The notes: generated from the letters alone by a model not told the origin. DNA of 6,533 bases from Mageeibacillus sp. UBA1255 (GCA_002308795.1 DBVV01000091.1:1-6533), one strand, 5' to 3'; numbered from the stretch's first letter, positions 1 to 6,251 are shown. Numbers and translations are program-made.

Positions 1-115
1 CCGCAGAAGCTGCCGCTTCCTCCGCCGCAAACTGGTCAAAACGCAATTGACCCACCTCGTCCAGCAGGTCGTCGTCAATATCAAGCATTGCCCGTTCGAA
101 CGTCTCTTTTTTCAT
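1..115 (-). CDS. Putative anti-sigma factor / sigma-linked protein, N-terminal fragment (cut by window edge)
   Basis: The first 38 codons are visible before the gene leaves the window at base 1. It begins MKKETFERAMLDIDDD and continues with an acidic, then alanine-rich stretch (around residues 29-38). The ATG shares the tetranucleotide ATGA with the stop of the sigma-factor gene, so the two are probably translationally coupled. In Clostridia, short sigma-70 family genes of this kind are commonly followed by a protein with a similar 'K-E-hydrophobic-x-x-A-hydrophobic-x-D-I/V-D-D/E' start, often with a later transmembrane segment and acting as regulator of the sigma factor. No membrane segment or known domain can be seen in this short piece. 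The anti-sigma role rests on position and the resemblance of the first residues. Confidence 0.6.
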   Translation of the reverse strand, partial: MKKETFERAMLDIDDDLLDEVGQLRFDQFAAEEAAASA

Positions 116-711
116 ACAAAACCCTCCGCTTCAAGTCCGTCGCGCAGTTTTCCTTTGATCGCGGCCAGCATCTGGTAGACCGCCGAGGGGCTCAGGCCCA
201 GTCTCGCGGCAATGGTGTTTACGCTGTCTACATAATAATACCGGCACAGGAAAACGTACCGCTGCTCTTTGGGGAGCCTGCGCGCGAATTCGGACAGATA
301 TCGAGAGAGCAGCCTGGAATCCACTTCGGACTCCACGGTCCTGCCGCTCTCCAGAACTTCATCCAGCTCGTCGTAGCTGTCGAAGCCCTCTGCGGGCGCG
401 CGTTTTTTGCGGTTCATTTCCTTGCGCCGGTCAAGCGCGACGTTCCTGACGATCTTTGTCAGGTATGCCTGAAAACTGCGGGGGCGGTCCGGCGGGATGT
501 GGTTCCAGGCCGACAAGTATGCGTCGTTCAGGCACTCGTCTCGATCCTCGGCGCTGTCAAGGACGTTGTCCAGGACGGCGCGAAGATACCTGCCGTATTT
601 TGCCTCGGTCGCCTCGATGGCGCGCTCGCTTCTGGCAAAATAAAGCTCGACGAGTTCCTCGTCCGTTTCCGCAAAAGTCGCTGCCGTATCAGGTGATTTG
701 CCCGGTTGCAT
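112..711 (-). CDS. RNA polymerase sigma factor, ECF-like sigma-70 family
   Basis: This protein should direct RNA polymerase to a specific promoter set. Its 199 residues have the two-domain layout of group IV sigma factors. Region 2 spans about residues 23-98, with the -10 recognition core around DECLNDAYLSAWN (58-70) followed by IPPDRPRSFQAYL and a basic DRRKEMNRKKR segment (94-104). An acidic linker (about 108-132) leads to region 4 at about 140-193, which carries a helix-turn-helix (DSVNTIAARLGLSPSAVYQML, 162-182). The length is normal and no extra C-terminal domain is present. A strong ribosome binding site (AAGGGAGGT, 722-730) lies 10 nt before the ATG. The next gene overlaps it by ATGA and probably encodes its regulator. 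The 97-nt gap upstream has only weak promoter-like matches. The regulon and inducing signal cannot be read from the sequence. Confidence 0.9.
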   Translation of the reverse strand: MQPGKSPDTAATFAETDEELVELYFARSERAIEATEAKYGRYLRAVLDNVLDSAEDRDECLNDAYLSAWNHIPPDRPRSFQAYLTKIVRNVALDRRKEMNRKKRAPAEGFDSYDELDEVLESGRTVESEVDSRLLSRYLSEFARRLPKEQRYVFLCRYYYVDSVNTIAARLGLSPSAVYQMLAAIKGKLRDGLEAEGFV

Positions 712-808
712 TCCGCTTAAGACCTCCCTTCACTGATACAGACGACAATCGCGGGAAATTTTACAGTTGCTGAGTAAAAATCTATGAAAAAAGTTTGAAT
801 TTCCGGAA

Positions 809-1135
809 TTATCTCCAGAGCCGTTCGAGGCTGTAAAACTGGCGCTCTTCTTCGAGGAATACGTGGACAACGACGTCTATAAAGTCGAGCAGGATCCAGC
901 GTGCCGTGTCGTATCCTTCGATGCGCGCGGGTTTCACGCCGTTTTGCTTCATTTTCTCCTCGACCTCGTCCGCAATACCGCGAAGATGAGTTGACGACGT
1001 ACCGCTGCACAGGATAAATGCGTCGGTCACGGTGGTTTTTTCAGAAATATCGATCACTTCGATGTCCTTCGCTTTGCGGTCTTCCATTGCCGCCACAACG
1101 ATTTCGGTGTACTTTTTGCTATTTTCCTTGTTCAT
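809..1135 (-). CDS. rsfS: Internal in-frame start giving free RsfS (108 aa)
   Basis: Codon 225 of the fusion is an ATG that begins MNKENSKKYTEIVVAAMEDR, just where a stand-alone RsfS normally starts. The 108-residue product has the usual RsfS length (about 105-120). The ATG is preceded by GGAGGG (1141-1146) at a 5-nt spacing, a much better ribosome binding site than the one at the start of the full fusion. The likely reading is that a former two-gene arrangement lost the yqeK stop codon but kept the rsfS start, so free RsfS is still made beside the fused form. That both products exist is inference; the start site and its spacing are seen directly. Confidence 0.6.
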   Translation of the reverse strand: MNKENSKKYTEIVVAAMEDRKAKDIEVIDISEKTTVTDAFILCSGTSSTHLRGIADEVEEKMKQNGVKPARIEGYDTARWILLDFIDVVVHVFLEEERQFYSLERLWR

Positions 1136-1807
1136 ATTGTCCCTCCGTATGAAAGCCGGTGCTTTCAGATTGGTTTCGGTCCCATTTTCCTTCATTTGTT
1201 CCTGCGCCCATAACATCGTTTCGTACGAGAACCGGCAGTTCGGCGGCATTGCCTCCGGCGAGATCCGGGCGTCTGCTGAGAGTCCCGCCTTAGAGAGCCA
1301 GTACGTTGCCGACAGCTTTGCTTCTTCCGCGCAGGCGGCAAGGACTCCGTCTTTTTTAAGTACGTCCCGCACGCGGTCAAAGTGAGCGCCTTCCCTGCCC
1401 GGTTCGGTGTAGTCGGCAACGAATATGATCTGTGCGAGTGTGCTCATTCCCGGCCGCCCGGTGGTGTGCCACGCAGCGGCTTCGAGCACTTCTTCGTCTT
1501 CGATCCCGAACGTTTCGCGCCCGATCTGCGCCGCTGCCATTCCGTGCATCAGCACGTGGTCGTAGCATGCGCTTTCAGGGTCGTTCGCTCCGGGCTGTTC
1601 AGTGAGCCCGAGCTTCGTATATTGTTCCAAAGTATATTCGCGCGCGACGTCGTGCAGGATCCCCGCTAAAGCGCACCTGTCCGGGTCCGCACCTTCCGTT
1701 TTTCCGATCCGCACTGCTTCTTCCATCACCCTGACGTCATGTGAAAACCGCGCCGGGGTCAATGTTTTTTGTGCGAATTCGTATATTTTTCGCGTTAATT
1801 CATTCAT
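809..1807 (-). CDS. YqeK-RsfS fusion: HD-domain symmetrical Ap4A hydrolase joined to ribosome silencing factor
   Basis: One 332-residue frame joins two proteins normally encoded separately. Residues 1 to about 207 are YqeK, a metal-dependent HD hydrolase that splits diadenosine tetraphosphate into two ADP. The expected ligands are present: H23 (RFSHDVRV), H52-D53 (ILHDVAREY), H88 (LMHG), H114 (AAWHTTGRPG) and D132 (FVADYTEPGR). Residues 225-332 are RsfS (Iojap/DUF143), which binds ribosomal protein uL14 and blocks subunit joining. The hallmark stretches are DAFILCSGTSSTHLRGIADEVEEK (262-285, described by its ends DAFILCSG and IADEVEEK), EGYDTARWILLD (297-308) and VVVHVFLEEERQFYSLERLW (312-331). 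The linker is about 17 residues with no domain. The start ATG lies 17 nt after the UPF0210 stop and has no good Shine-Dalgarno sequence, so reinitiation or coupling is likely. A later start would lose H23. In most Firmicutes yqeK and rsfS are neighbours, often near nadD, which is not seen here. Confidence 0.9.
   Translation of the reverse strand: MNELTRKIYEFAQKTLTPARFSHDVRVMEEAVRIGKTEGADPDRCALAGILHDVAREYTLEQYTKLGLTEQPGANDPESACYDHVLMHGMAAAQIGRETFGIEDEEVLEAAAWHTTGRPGMSTLAQIIFVADYTEPGREGAHFDRVRDVLKKDGVLAACAEEAKLSATYWLSKAGLSADARISPEAMPPNCRFSYETMLWAQEQMKENGTETNLKAPAFIRRDNMNKENSKKYTEIVVAAMEDRKAKDIEVIDISEKTTVTDAFILCSGTSSTHLRGIADEVEEKMKQNGVKPARIEGYDTARWILLDFIDVVVHVFLEEERQFYSLERLWR
1141..1146 (-). promoter_or_regulatory. 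Shine-Dalgarno sequence inside the fusion ORF, serving RsfS
   Basis: On the minus strand the order is CGGAGGGACAATATG. The GGAGGG hexamer is a strong anti-16S match and sits 5 nt from the ATG at 1135. In the long frame it codes for Arg-Arg-Asp-Asn (residues 221-224) of the linker, where no protein constraint is apparent, so it was probably kept for initiation. Confidence 0.65.
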
Positions 1808-1824
1808 ATAAACTTAATTTGCGG

Positions 1825-3195
1825 TCAGTTCTTGAGGCTCTGCATCGGCGCCGGTATCCTGCCGCCGCGGTCAACAAACGCCTTGCTGCTGTCGCTGCCT
1901 TCGTATTGACGCACGCTCATGACCGGGCCGGAGCCTAAAAGTCCGCCGAATTCGACCGTGTCTCCCACGACTTTTCCGGGGGCAGGAATGATGCGCACGG
2001 CGGTAGTCTTGGAATTGACCATACCCACCGCAGCTTCGTCCGCGATGATGGCAGAGATCGTATGCGCTTCGGTATCGCCGGGCACGACGATCATATCAAG
2101 ACCGACGGAGCAAACGCAGGTCATTGCCTCCAGCTTTTCGATGCAGAGGCTTCCGCGCCGCACTGCGTCGATCATGCCTTCGTCTTCGCTTACCGGTATG
2201 AACGCGCCGGACAGGCCTCCCACGTGGGACGAGGCCATCAATCCGCCCTTTTTCACAGCGTCGTTCAGCAGCGCCAGTGCGGCGGTCGTTCCGGGGGCTC
2301 CGCAGCGTCCAACACCCATTTCTTCTATTATGCGGGCAACGCTGTCTCCTACCGCCGGTGTCGGTGCGAGCGACAGGTCAACTATCCCCGCGGGCACTCC
2401 GAGTCTGCTGCTGGCAAGTTCGGCAACGAGCTGACCGGCCCTGGTTATCTTAAACGCCGTCTTCTTCACCGTTTCCGCCAGCACGGTAAAATTCTCCCCG
2501 CGCACGTGCTCGATAGCGCACTTCACCGCGCCGGGGCCGCTGACGCCAACGTTAATGACGCAATCCGGCTCGCCAACGCCGTGAAACGCACCGGCCATAA
2601 AAGGATTGTCCTCGGGAGCGTTGCAAAGTACCACGAGCCTCGCGCAGTTTGACCCTCCGCTCGAAGCTGAAAGCTCAGCCGCGCGTTTGATCACGAAGCC
2701 CATCTCACGCACAGCGTCCATATTTATGCCCGCCTTCGTGGTGGCCACGTTTACGCTCGCGCACACTTTCGAAGTGGCATTCAGGGCATCCGGGATCGAA
2801 CTGATCAGCGCACGTTCCGAAGGCGTTGTCCCTTTATGGACGAGCGCCGAGAAGCCGCCCAGGAAGTTGATCCCTACCGCCGTTGCGGCGCGTTCCAGCG
2901 TTACAGCAAGCTTTACGCAGCCTTCCGGATCTGCCGGGGCAATAAGCCCGACAGGCGTTACAGAGACGCGTTTATTTACGATCGGGATGCCGAGCTCGAT
3001 CTCGATCTGCCGGCAAACCTCCACCAGCCTTGAAGCGCAGGAAGTGATCTTATCGTAGACCGCATTGCACGTATCGTCAATATCCGAACGCACGCACGAA
3101 AGGAGGTTCACACCCATTGTCACCGTACGGATATCAAGATGCTCCTGCTGGATCATTGTCACCGTCTGAATGATCTCATCTGTCGAAATAAACAC
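1825..3195 (-). CDS. UPF0210 / DUF711 family (PFL-like fold) protein
   Basis: A 456-residue cytoplasmic protein of the UPF0210 family, which is about 450 residues long in most bacteria and archaea. It has a pyruvate-formate-lyase-like barrel fold, but its reaction is, to my knowledge, not established. Conserved glycine-rich segments are intact: NKRVSVTPVGLIA (74-86), FLGGFSALVHKG (111-122), SSGGSNCARLVVLCNAPEDN (178-197), FHGVGEPDCVINVGVSGPG (204-222), SLAPTPAVGDSVARI (275-289), GRCGAPGTTAALALLNDAV (296-314), SSHVGGLSGAFIPVSEDEGM (322-341), and EFGGLLGSGP near the C-terminus (415-424). There is no signal peptide or membrane segment. It starts with GTG, chosen because GAGGTG (3201-3206) lies 5 nt upstream and the frame gives the family N-terminus. 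The ACT-domain gene directly upstream is its standard partner, and the two are thought to act together, perhaps with ACT sensing an amino acid. Confidence 0.92.
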   Translation of the reverse strand: MFISTDEIIQTVTMIQQEHLDIRTVTMGVNLLSCVRSDIDDTCNAVYDKITSCASRLVEVCRQIEIELGIPIVNKRVSVTPVGLIAPADPEGCVKLAVTLERAATAVGINFLGGFSALVHKGTTPSERALISSIPDALNATSKVCASVNVATTKAGINMDAVREMGFVIKRAAELSASSGGSNCARLVVLCNAPEDNPFMAGAFHGVGEPDCVINVGVSGPGAVKCAIEHVRGENFTVLAETVKKTAFKITRAGQLVAELASSRLGVPAGIVDLSLAPTPAVGDSVARIIEEMGVGRCGAPGTTAALALLNDAVKKGGLMASSHVGGLSGAFIPVSEDEGMIDAVRRGSLCIEKLEAMTCVCSVGLDMIVVPGDTEAHTISAIIADEAAVGMVNSKTTAVRIIPAPGKVVGDTVEFGGLLGSGPVMSVRQYEGSDSSKAFVDRGGRIPAPMQSLKN

Positions 3196-3200
3196 AGCGG

Positions 3201-3206
3201 CACCTC
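3201..3206 (-). promoter_or_regulatory. Shine-Dalgarno sequence overlapping the ACT-gene stop codon, deciding the GTG start of UPF0210
   Basis: On the minus strand the ACT gene ends in TGA, and its last two bases begin GAGGTG, followed by CCGCT and GTG. The ribosome that ends on the ACT gene therefore sits on the binding site for the next gene, which favours coupled synthesis of the two proteins. Confidence 0.6.
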
Positions 3207-3477
3207 ATATTTTATGCATGGCGTTGAAAATATCCACGTGGCAGAGCTGGACGCGAAGCCCCATATCGTCTCCGGCCTTTTTAAGCGTCTCGGCCAGCGG
3301 CCCGAATCCGCCCTTCACGTCGGTGACGTCAACGAGCATCGTCATTGTGAAAATATCATCCATCGTTGTCTGGCTGATGTCGAGAATGTTGCAGTTCGCC
3401 TCAGCTAATATATGAGACAGGGCGGCAATTATCCCCACCCTGTCTTTTCCGATAACGGTCAATACACCTTTGATCAT
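3205..3477 (-). CDS. ACT-domain protein, UPF0237 family
   Basis: A 90-residue stand-alone ACT domain, the usual length for UPF0237. It opens IKGVLTVIGKDRVGIIAALS, the first strand and helix of an ACT fold with the G-x-D-R-x-G-I-I ligand-loop signature. ILDISQTTMDDIFTMTMLVD (32-51) forms the second and third strands. ACT domains usually bind small molecules such as amino acids and pass the signal to a partner. Here the partner is probably the UPF0210 protein whose start follows 9 nt after the stop codon; this gene pair is widely conserved. AGGAG (3491-3495) lies 13 nt before the ATG, a rather long spacing, so initiation may be modest. No clear promoter is visible in the 80-nt gap upstream. Confidence 0.92.
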   Translation of the reverse strand: MIKGVLTVIGKDRVGIIAALSHILAEANCNILDISQTTMDDIFTMTMLVDVTDVKGGFGPLAETLKKAGDDMGLRVQLCHVDIFNAMHKI

Positions 3478-3512
3478 TTGTTGAATTTTTCTCCTGTTGA
3501 AACCTTGTAAAC

Positions 3513-3536
3513 GAGCGGCACGTACTTATGCCGCTC
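3513..3536 (-). terminator. Perfect 8-bp inverted repeat between the two gene clusters; weak terminator or attenuator candidate
   Basis: GAGCGGCA (3513-3520) pairs with TGCCGCTC (3529-3536), leaving an 8-nt loop. It lies 21 nt past the stop of the deacetylase homologue and 35 nt before the ACT gene, the only sizeable gap between the flotillin operon and the ACT cluster. On the minus strand it is followed by GTTTACAAGG, which lacks a true U-run, so termination would be partial at best. An mRNA-stabilising 3' hairpin or processing site is an equal possibility. Confidence 0.4.
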
Positions 3537-3557
3537 CGATCAGAAACGTTCCGCCGG

Positions 3558-4571
3558 TCAACCGTTCGCCGACAGTACGCCGAACCCGAATCCGCGATCC
3601 TTTGCCCAGATGATATAATCTTCAAGGATCTCTGCGTTGACCTTCGAAGACGAAAGCTGATAAACGGAACCGGCGGCGGTATTGTCCTTAAGCGTCCTAA
3701 GAGCCTTGTTTACGTCGACTTTATCGTCCCAGTCATAATAATCGAACGATCTGAACACTACGGTATAGCCCATAGCTTCCGCCAGCGCAAGATCTCTTAC
3801 CGAAAACTTATCCGGGCGGTACAGCGTCATGCGGGTATTTTCACCTGCTATCCCCTGGTAAAGCTCCTCGATGCTCCACATAGAATCACTGAATTCCGAC
3901 GTAGCGAGGTAAGCCATACCCGTTCCGTCTTCTCCCCGGGCAAAAATATCGCCGCGGCTTCCGACCGTATGCCCCTGCTCGATTATCGTGCGGACAATAT
4001 CCTCGTTCTCGGTAAAGTAGTTTTTTGCAATGAAGAACGTCGCTTTAACACCGGCAGCCTTAAGCCTGTCCAGTATTTTAAGCGTGCTCTTCGCGGCATC
4101 CTCATAACCCAGATTAAACGTCAGATATATGTTCTTCTCCGTGTCGTCAGCCATACGGTAGATGTACGACGCACCGTCCGCAGCCTTCTGAGCCGCGTCC
4201 TCAATCGTATACACCATCTCTTCCGTACCGTCTTCCTTCGTCACGACAGAACCGCTGATGCCCCATGACACGGCCTTTGTGGACATATTGCTGAAATCCG
4301 ACGGATTAATTACAGGGCGGACAACGGGTGCCTGGGTCGGTTCTTCCGTAGGCTCTTCGGTAGGCACCGGAGTCTCCGGCACCGCGGAAGCGGTAACGTC
4401 CGGCGCCTTCGTTTCGTCAGGCGTTGCCGTGGGCAATACCGCTACCGGGTTGGTTGCAGTCGGGCTTGCGATCGTCTGCTTCGGGTTCTTCCCCACGAAA
4501 GCCATGACGATGATAAACACCGATACTGCCGCAAACATTATAAATAACGAGATCACATTACTGCGACGCAT
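3558..4571 (-). CDS. Membrane-anchored PdaA-like polysaccharide deacetylase (NodB) homologue, predicted catalytically inactive
   Basis: Residues 7-26 form a single N-terminal membrane anchor, followed by a Pro/Thr/Glu-rich linker (about 29-90, with PTEEPTEEPTQAP at 70-82) that would span the cell wall. An extracellular NodB domain fills about 100-337. The surrounding sequence is PdaA-like: NIYLTF, ILDRLKAAGVKATFFIA (166-182), LALAEAMGYTVVFRSFDYYDWD (described by AEAMGY and YYDWD, to 282) and a C-terminal VNAEILEDYI. PdaA enzymes deacetylate muramic acid in peptidoglycan. Here the metal and catalytic residues are gone: TFDxG reads TFNLG (N153, L154), the NHxxxH motif reads SRGDIF (205-210), the RPPxG motif reads RPDKF (252-256), and the late catalytic His position is a Ser in QLSSS (around 307). 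A scaffolding or glycan-binding role is inferred. The ATG follows the flotillin TAA with no spacer, with AGAGG (4580-4584) 8 nt upstream inside the flotillin gene. Confidence 0.85.
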   Translation of the reverse strand: MRRSNVISLFIMFAAVSVFIIVMAFVGKNPKQTIASPTATNPVAVLPTATPDETKAPDVTASAVPETPVPTEEPTEEPTQAPVVRPVINPSDFSNMSTKAVSWGISGSVVTKEDGTEEMVYTIEDAAQKAADGASYIYRMADDTEKNIYLTFNLGYEDAAKSTLKILDRLKAAGVKATFFIAKNYFTENEDIVRTIIEQGHTVGSRGDIFARGEDGTGMAYLATSEFSDSMWSIEELYQGIAGENTRMTLYRPDKFSVRDLALAEAMGYTVVFRSFDYYDWDDKVDVNKALRTLKDNTAAGSVYQLSSSKVNAEILEDYIIWAKDRGFGFGVLSANG

Positions 4572-6251
4572 TTATTTTTCCTCTTTCCCGTCGTCAGCAT
4601 CATCGGCAGAAACGACCGTAACGTTCTTTCCGCCTGACGCCGCTAACTTACCTCCGAGCATTCCGTACAGCAGGCTCTTGAGATCGATTCCCATACCCTC
4701 GGTAATGCCGTTGGTAATCTGATTGGTGCTGTTGACGATATCATTGACGAGTTTAGCGCTGTTGCCCTCGCCGTACATCGTGATCTTATCCACTCTCGAA
4801 AGCGGCTCCGCAACGTTCCTTGCGATCTCGGGCAATGCCTTCATAACCATCTCGATGACCGCCGCCTCGCCGTACTTCTTCATAGCCTCGGCCTTCTTAT
4901 CGATACCCTCAGCCTCAGCCAGAGCCTTCGCCCTCGTCGCCGTAGCTTCGGCCTCACCGACAGCCCGGATACCCTCGGCCTTCTTAGTCGCTTCGACAAG
5001 CTCGGCCTCGGCCCTGCGCGTCGCTTCCACCAGAGCGGCTTCGGCGGCGACCTTCTTCGCTTCGGCCTCTTTCTCCACCTCTATGAGGCGGGCCTCAGCG
5101 TCCAGCTGGCGCTGCACCTTCTGTGCCGCGGCGCGCTGTTCTGCCGCGTATTTCTGCGCATCAGCCAGCTTTTCAGCCTGGTATTTATCCGCATCAGCCT
5201 TTTTGCGGATCTCTGCGTCGAGCTTGCGCTGCCTTACTTCCGCTTCTTTTTCTGCGCGAAGTATTTCTTTTTCCTGAGCCGCGATCGCGACGTCTGCTTC
5301 TGCCTGTTTCCTGATCTTTTCCTGCAGCTGCTCCTGAATGCGTCCTGCTGCCGCAGCATCCGCAGCCGCTCTGTCAGCCTCCGCTTTCAGTTCGGCTTTT
5401 CTGAGTGCCAGCGCGGTATTCGCCTCCGCCGTAAGTTTTTCGGCCTGTGCGCGCTGCTGGGCAGTCTCGCGCTCAGCATTGGCTTTAGCGACCTCTATGT
5501 CACGCATAGCCGTTGCCCGCGCCTGCTCCGCGTCACGTTTGACTTCCATCTCGCGCTGTACGCCGATAGCTTCGACAACGCCGTGGCGCTCGCCGCAATT
5601 GTCCAGCGCGTCCTGAATGTCCTGAATATTGAACGTTACGACCTCGAGGCCCATCTTAGCCAGATCCGGCCGTGCGTTTTCGATCACGCTCTCGGCGAAT
5701 TCCTTACGCTTCGTGAGCACGTCGATGACCGTCATGGTGGCAACGATCTCTCTCAGATTACCCTGCAGCACGTCGTTGACCTTGTTTGAGATAGCTTCTT
5801 CGTTATATCCCAGGAAGTTCGAGATAGCCGCCTGCTGGCGCATCGTTATGAACTCTTTGCGGTTCTTGCAGCCTGCAAGTTCGATCTCTTTATTGCTTAC
5901 CGTTGAGCTGTTCGCGTACACCTGAATGGTGACGACGGCGTCAAGCCACAGCGGCACGCCTTCCAGGGTCTTTACACCGGTCTGAGGAGTTTTAACGTCA
6001 ACTTTCATTATCCGCATCAGCAGATGGTCAACGCGCTGCAGTACCGGTACTACGACCGCGCCTTTACCGGATATCACTTTCGGTTCCCGGTGTCCGACGC
6101 CGGTGATGACAAGCGCTTCCGTGGGCGGTGCTTTTTTGTAGCAGGCTGCCATGATTATGATCACGACTACGGCTGCGACCACTCCTATGATCGCTCCGGT
6201 GGGAATGCCTGCGGCCAGAAGAAACATTGAACCGATTCCGAAAATTTTCAT
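4572..6251 (-). CDS. floT: Flotillin family protein (FloT-like, SPFH domain)
   Basis: A membrane scaffold protein that organises functional membrane microdomains. An N-terminal membrane segment (about 18-36) leads to CYKKAPPTEALVITG, the typical flotillin entry to the SPFH/PHB domain (about 37-230). The domain ends with VVTFNIQDIQD...GVVEAIG and MEVKRDAEQARA. A very long Ala/Glu/Lys-rich coiled coil covers about 232-460 with many EA/AEA repeats. The conserved flotillin C-terminus follows: YGEAAVIEMVMKALPEIARNV (460-480), PLSRVDKITMYGEGN (483-497) and ITEGMGIDL (516-524). It closes with an acidic tail (SADDADDGKEEK). At 559 residues it is about 50 longer than Bacillus FloT, the excess lying mainly in the coiled coil. 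A near-perfect AAGGAGGT (6258-6265) and a strong promoter upstream predict high expression. No NfeD/YuaF gene, the usual flotillin companion, adjoins it; the downstream neighbour is the deacetylase homologue. Confidence 0.93.
   Translation of the reverse strand: MKIFGIGSMFLLAAGIPTGAIIGVVAAVVVIIIMAACYKKAPPTEALVITGVGHREPKVISGKGAVVVPVLQRVDHLLMRIMKVDVKTPQTGVKTLEGVPLWLDAVVTIQVYANSSTVSNKEIELAGCKNRKEFITMRQQAAISNFLGYNEEAISNKVNDVLQGNLREIVATMTVIDVLTKRKEFAESVIENARPDLAKMGLEVVTFNIQDIQDALDNCGERHGVVEAIGVQREMEVKRDAEQARATAMRDIEVAKANAERETAQQRAQAEKLTAEANTALALRKAELKAEADRAAADAAAAGRIQEQLQEKIRKQAEADVAIAAQEKEILRAEKEAEVRQRKLDAEIRKKADADKYQAEKLADAQKYAAEQRAAAQKVQRQLDAEARLIEVEKEAEAKKVAAEAALVEATRRAEAELVEATKKAEGIRAVGEAEATATRAKALAEAEGIDKKAEAMKKYGEAAVIEMVMKALPEIARNVAEPLSRVDKITMYGEGNSAKLVNDIVNSTNQITNGITEGMGIDLKSLLYGMLGGKLAASGGKNVTVVSADDADDGKEEK
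4968..5033 (-). repeat. Tandem 11-residue repeat in the flotillin coiled coil
   Basis: Residues 407-417 (LVEATRRAEAE) and 418-428 (LVEATKKAEGI) are adjacent copies of a hendecad. The 33-base units are related but not identical at DNA level, so this is an old duplication or selection for coil geometry, not recent slippage. An 11-residue period fits a right-handed or straight coiled coil. Confidence 0.6.

Noticed and set aside
88..696. 202-codon open frame on the plus strand, antisense to the sigma factor
   Set aside because: It mirrors the sigma-factor gene, whose protein matches a known family from end to end. The antisense product has no recognisable domain and no good ribosome binding site.
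712..808. Promoter for the sigma-factor gene (TGTAAAAT as a -10 box, or an ECF-type self-regulated promoter)
   Set aside because: The TAAAAT box has no acceptable -35 at 16-18 nt, and CGTC near 751 lacks a GGAAC/TGAAC-type partner at the right distance. A promoter is likely in this gap but I cannot place it.
787..812. Possible terminator after the YqeK-RsfS gene (AATTCCGGAAATT followed by a run of six T on the minus strand)
   Set aside because: The palindrome has no room for a loop and only four G-C pairs at its centre, so a stable terminator hairpin cannot form. The T-run alone is not enough.
3528..4268. 246-codon open frame on the plus strand opposite the deacetylase homologue
   Set aside because: It is a by-product of codon bias in the real gene. 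The translated product is rich in Arg, His and Val and resembles no family.
3558..4571. Deacetylase homologue as a decaying pseudogene
   Set aside because: The frame is intact over 337 codons with anchor, linker, full-length domain and good ribosome binding site. The changes are missense and fall on catalytic residues, while structural motifs are retained.
4723..5277. 184-codon Ser/Ala-rich open frame opposite the flotillin coiled coil
   Set aside because: Ala/Glu/Lys-rich coding sequence reads as Ser/Ala/Phe-rich on the other strand. The low-complexity antisense frame follows from that and has no independent support.
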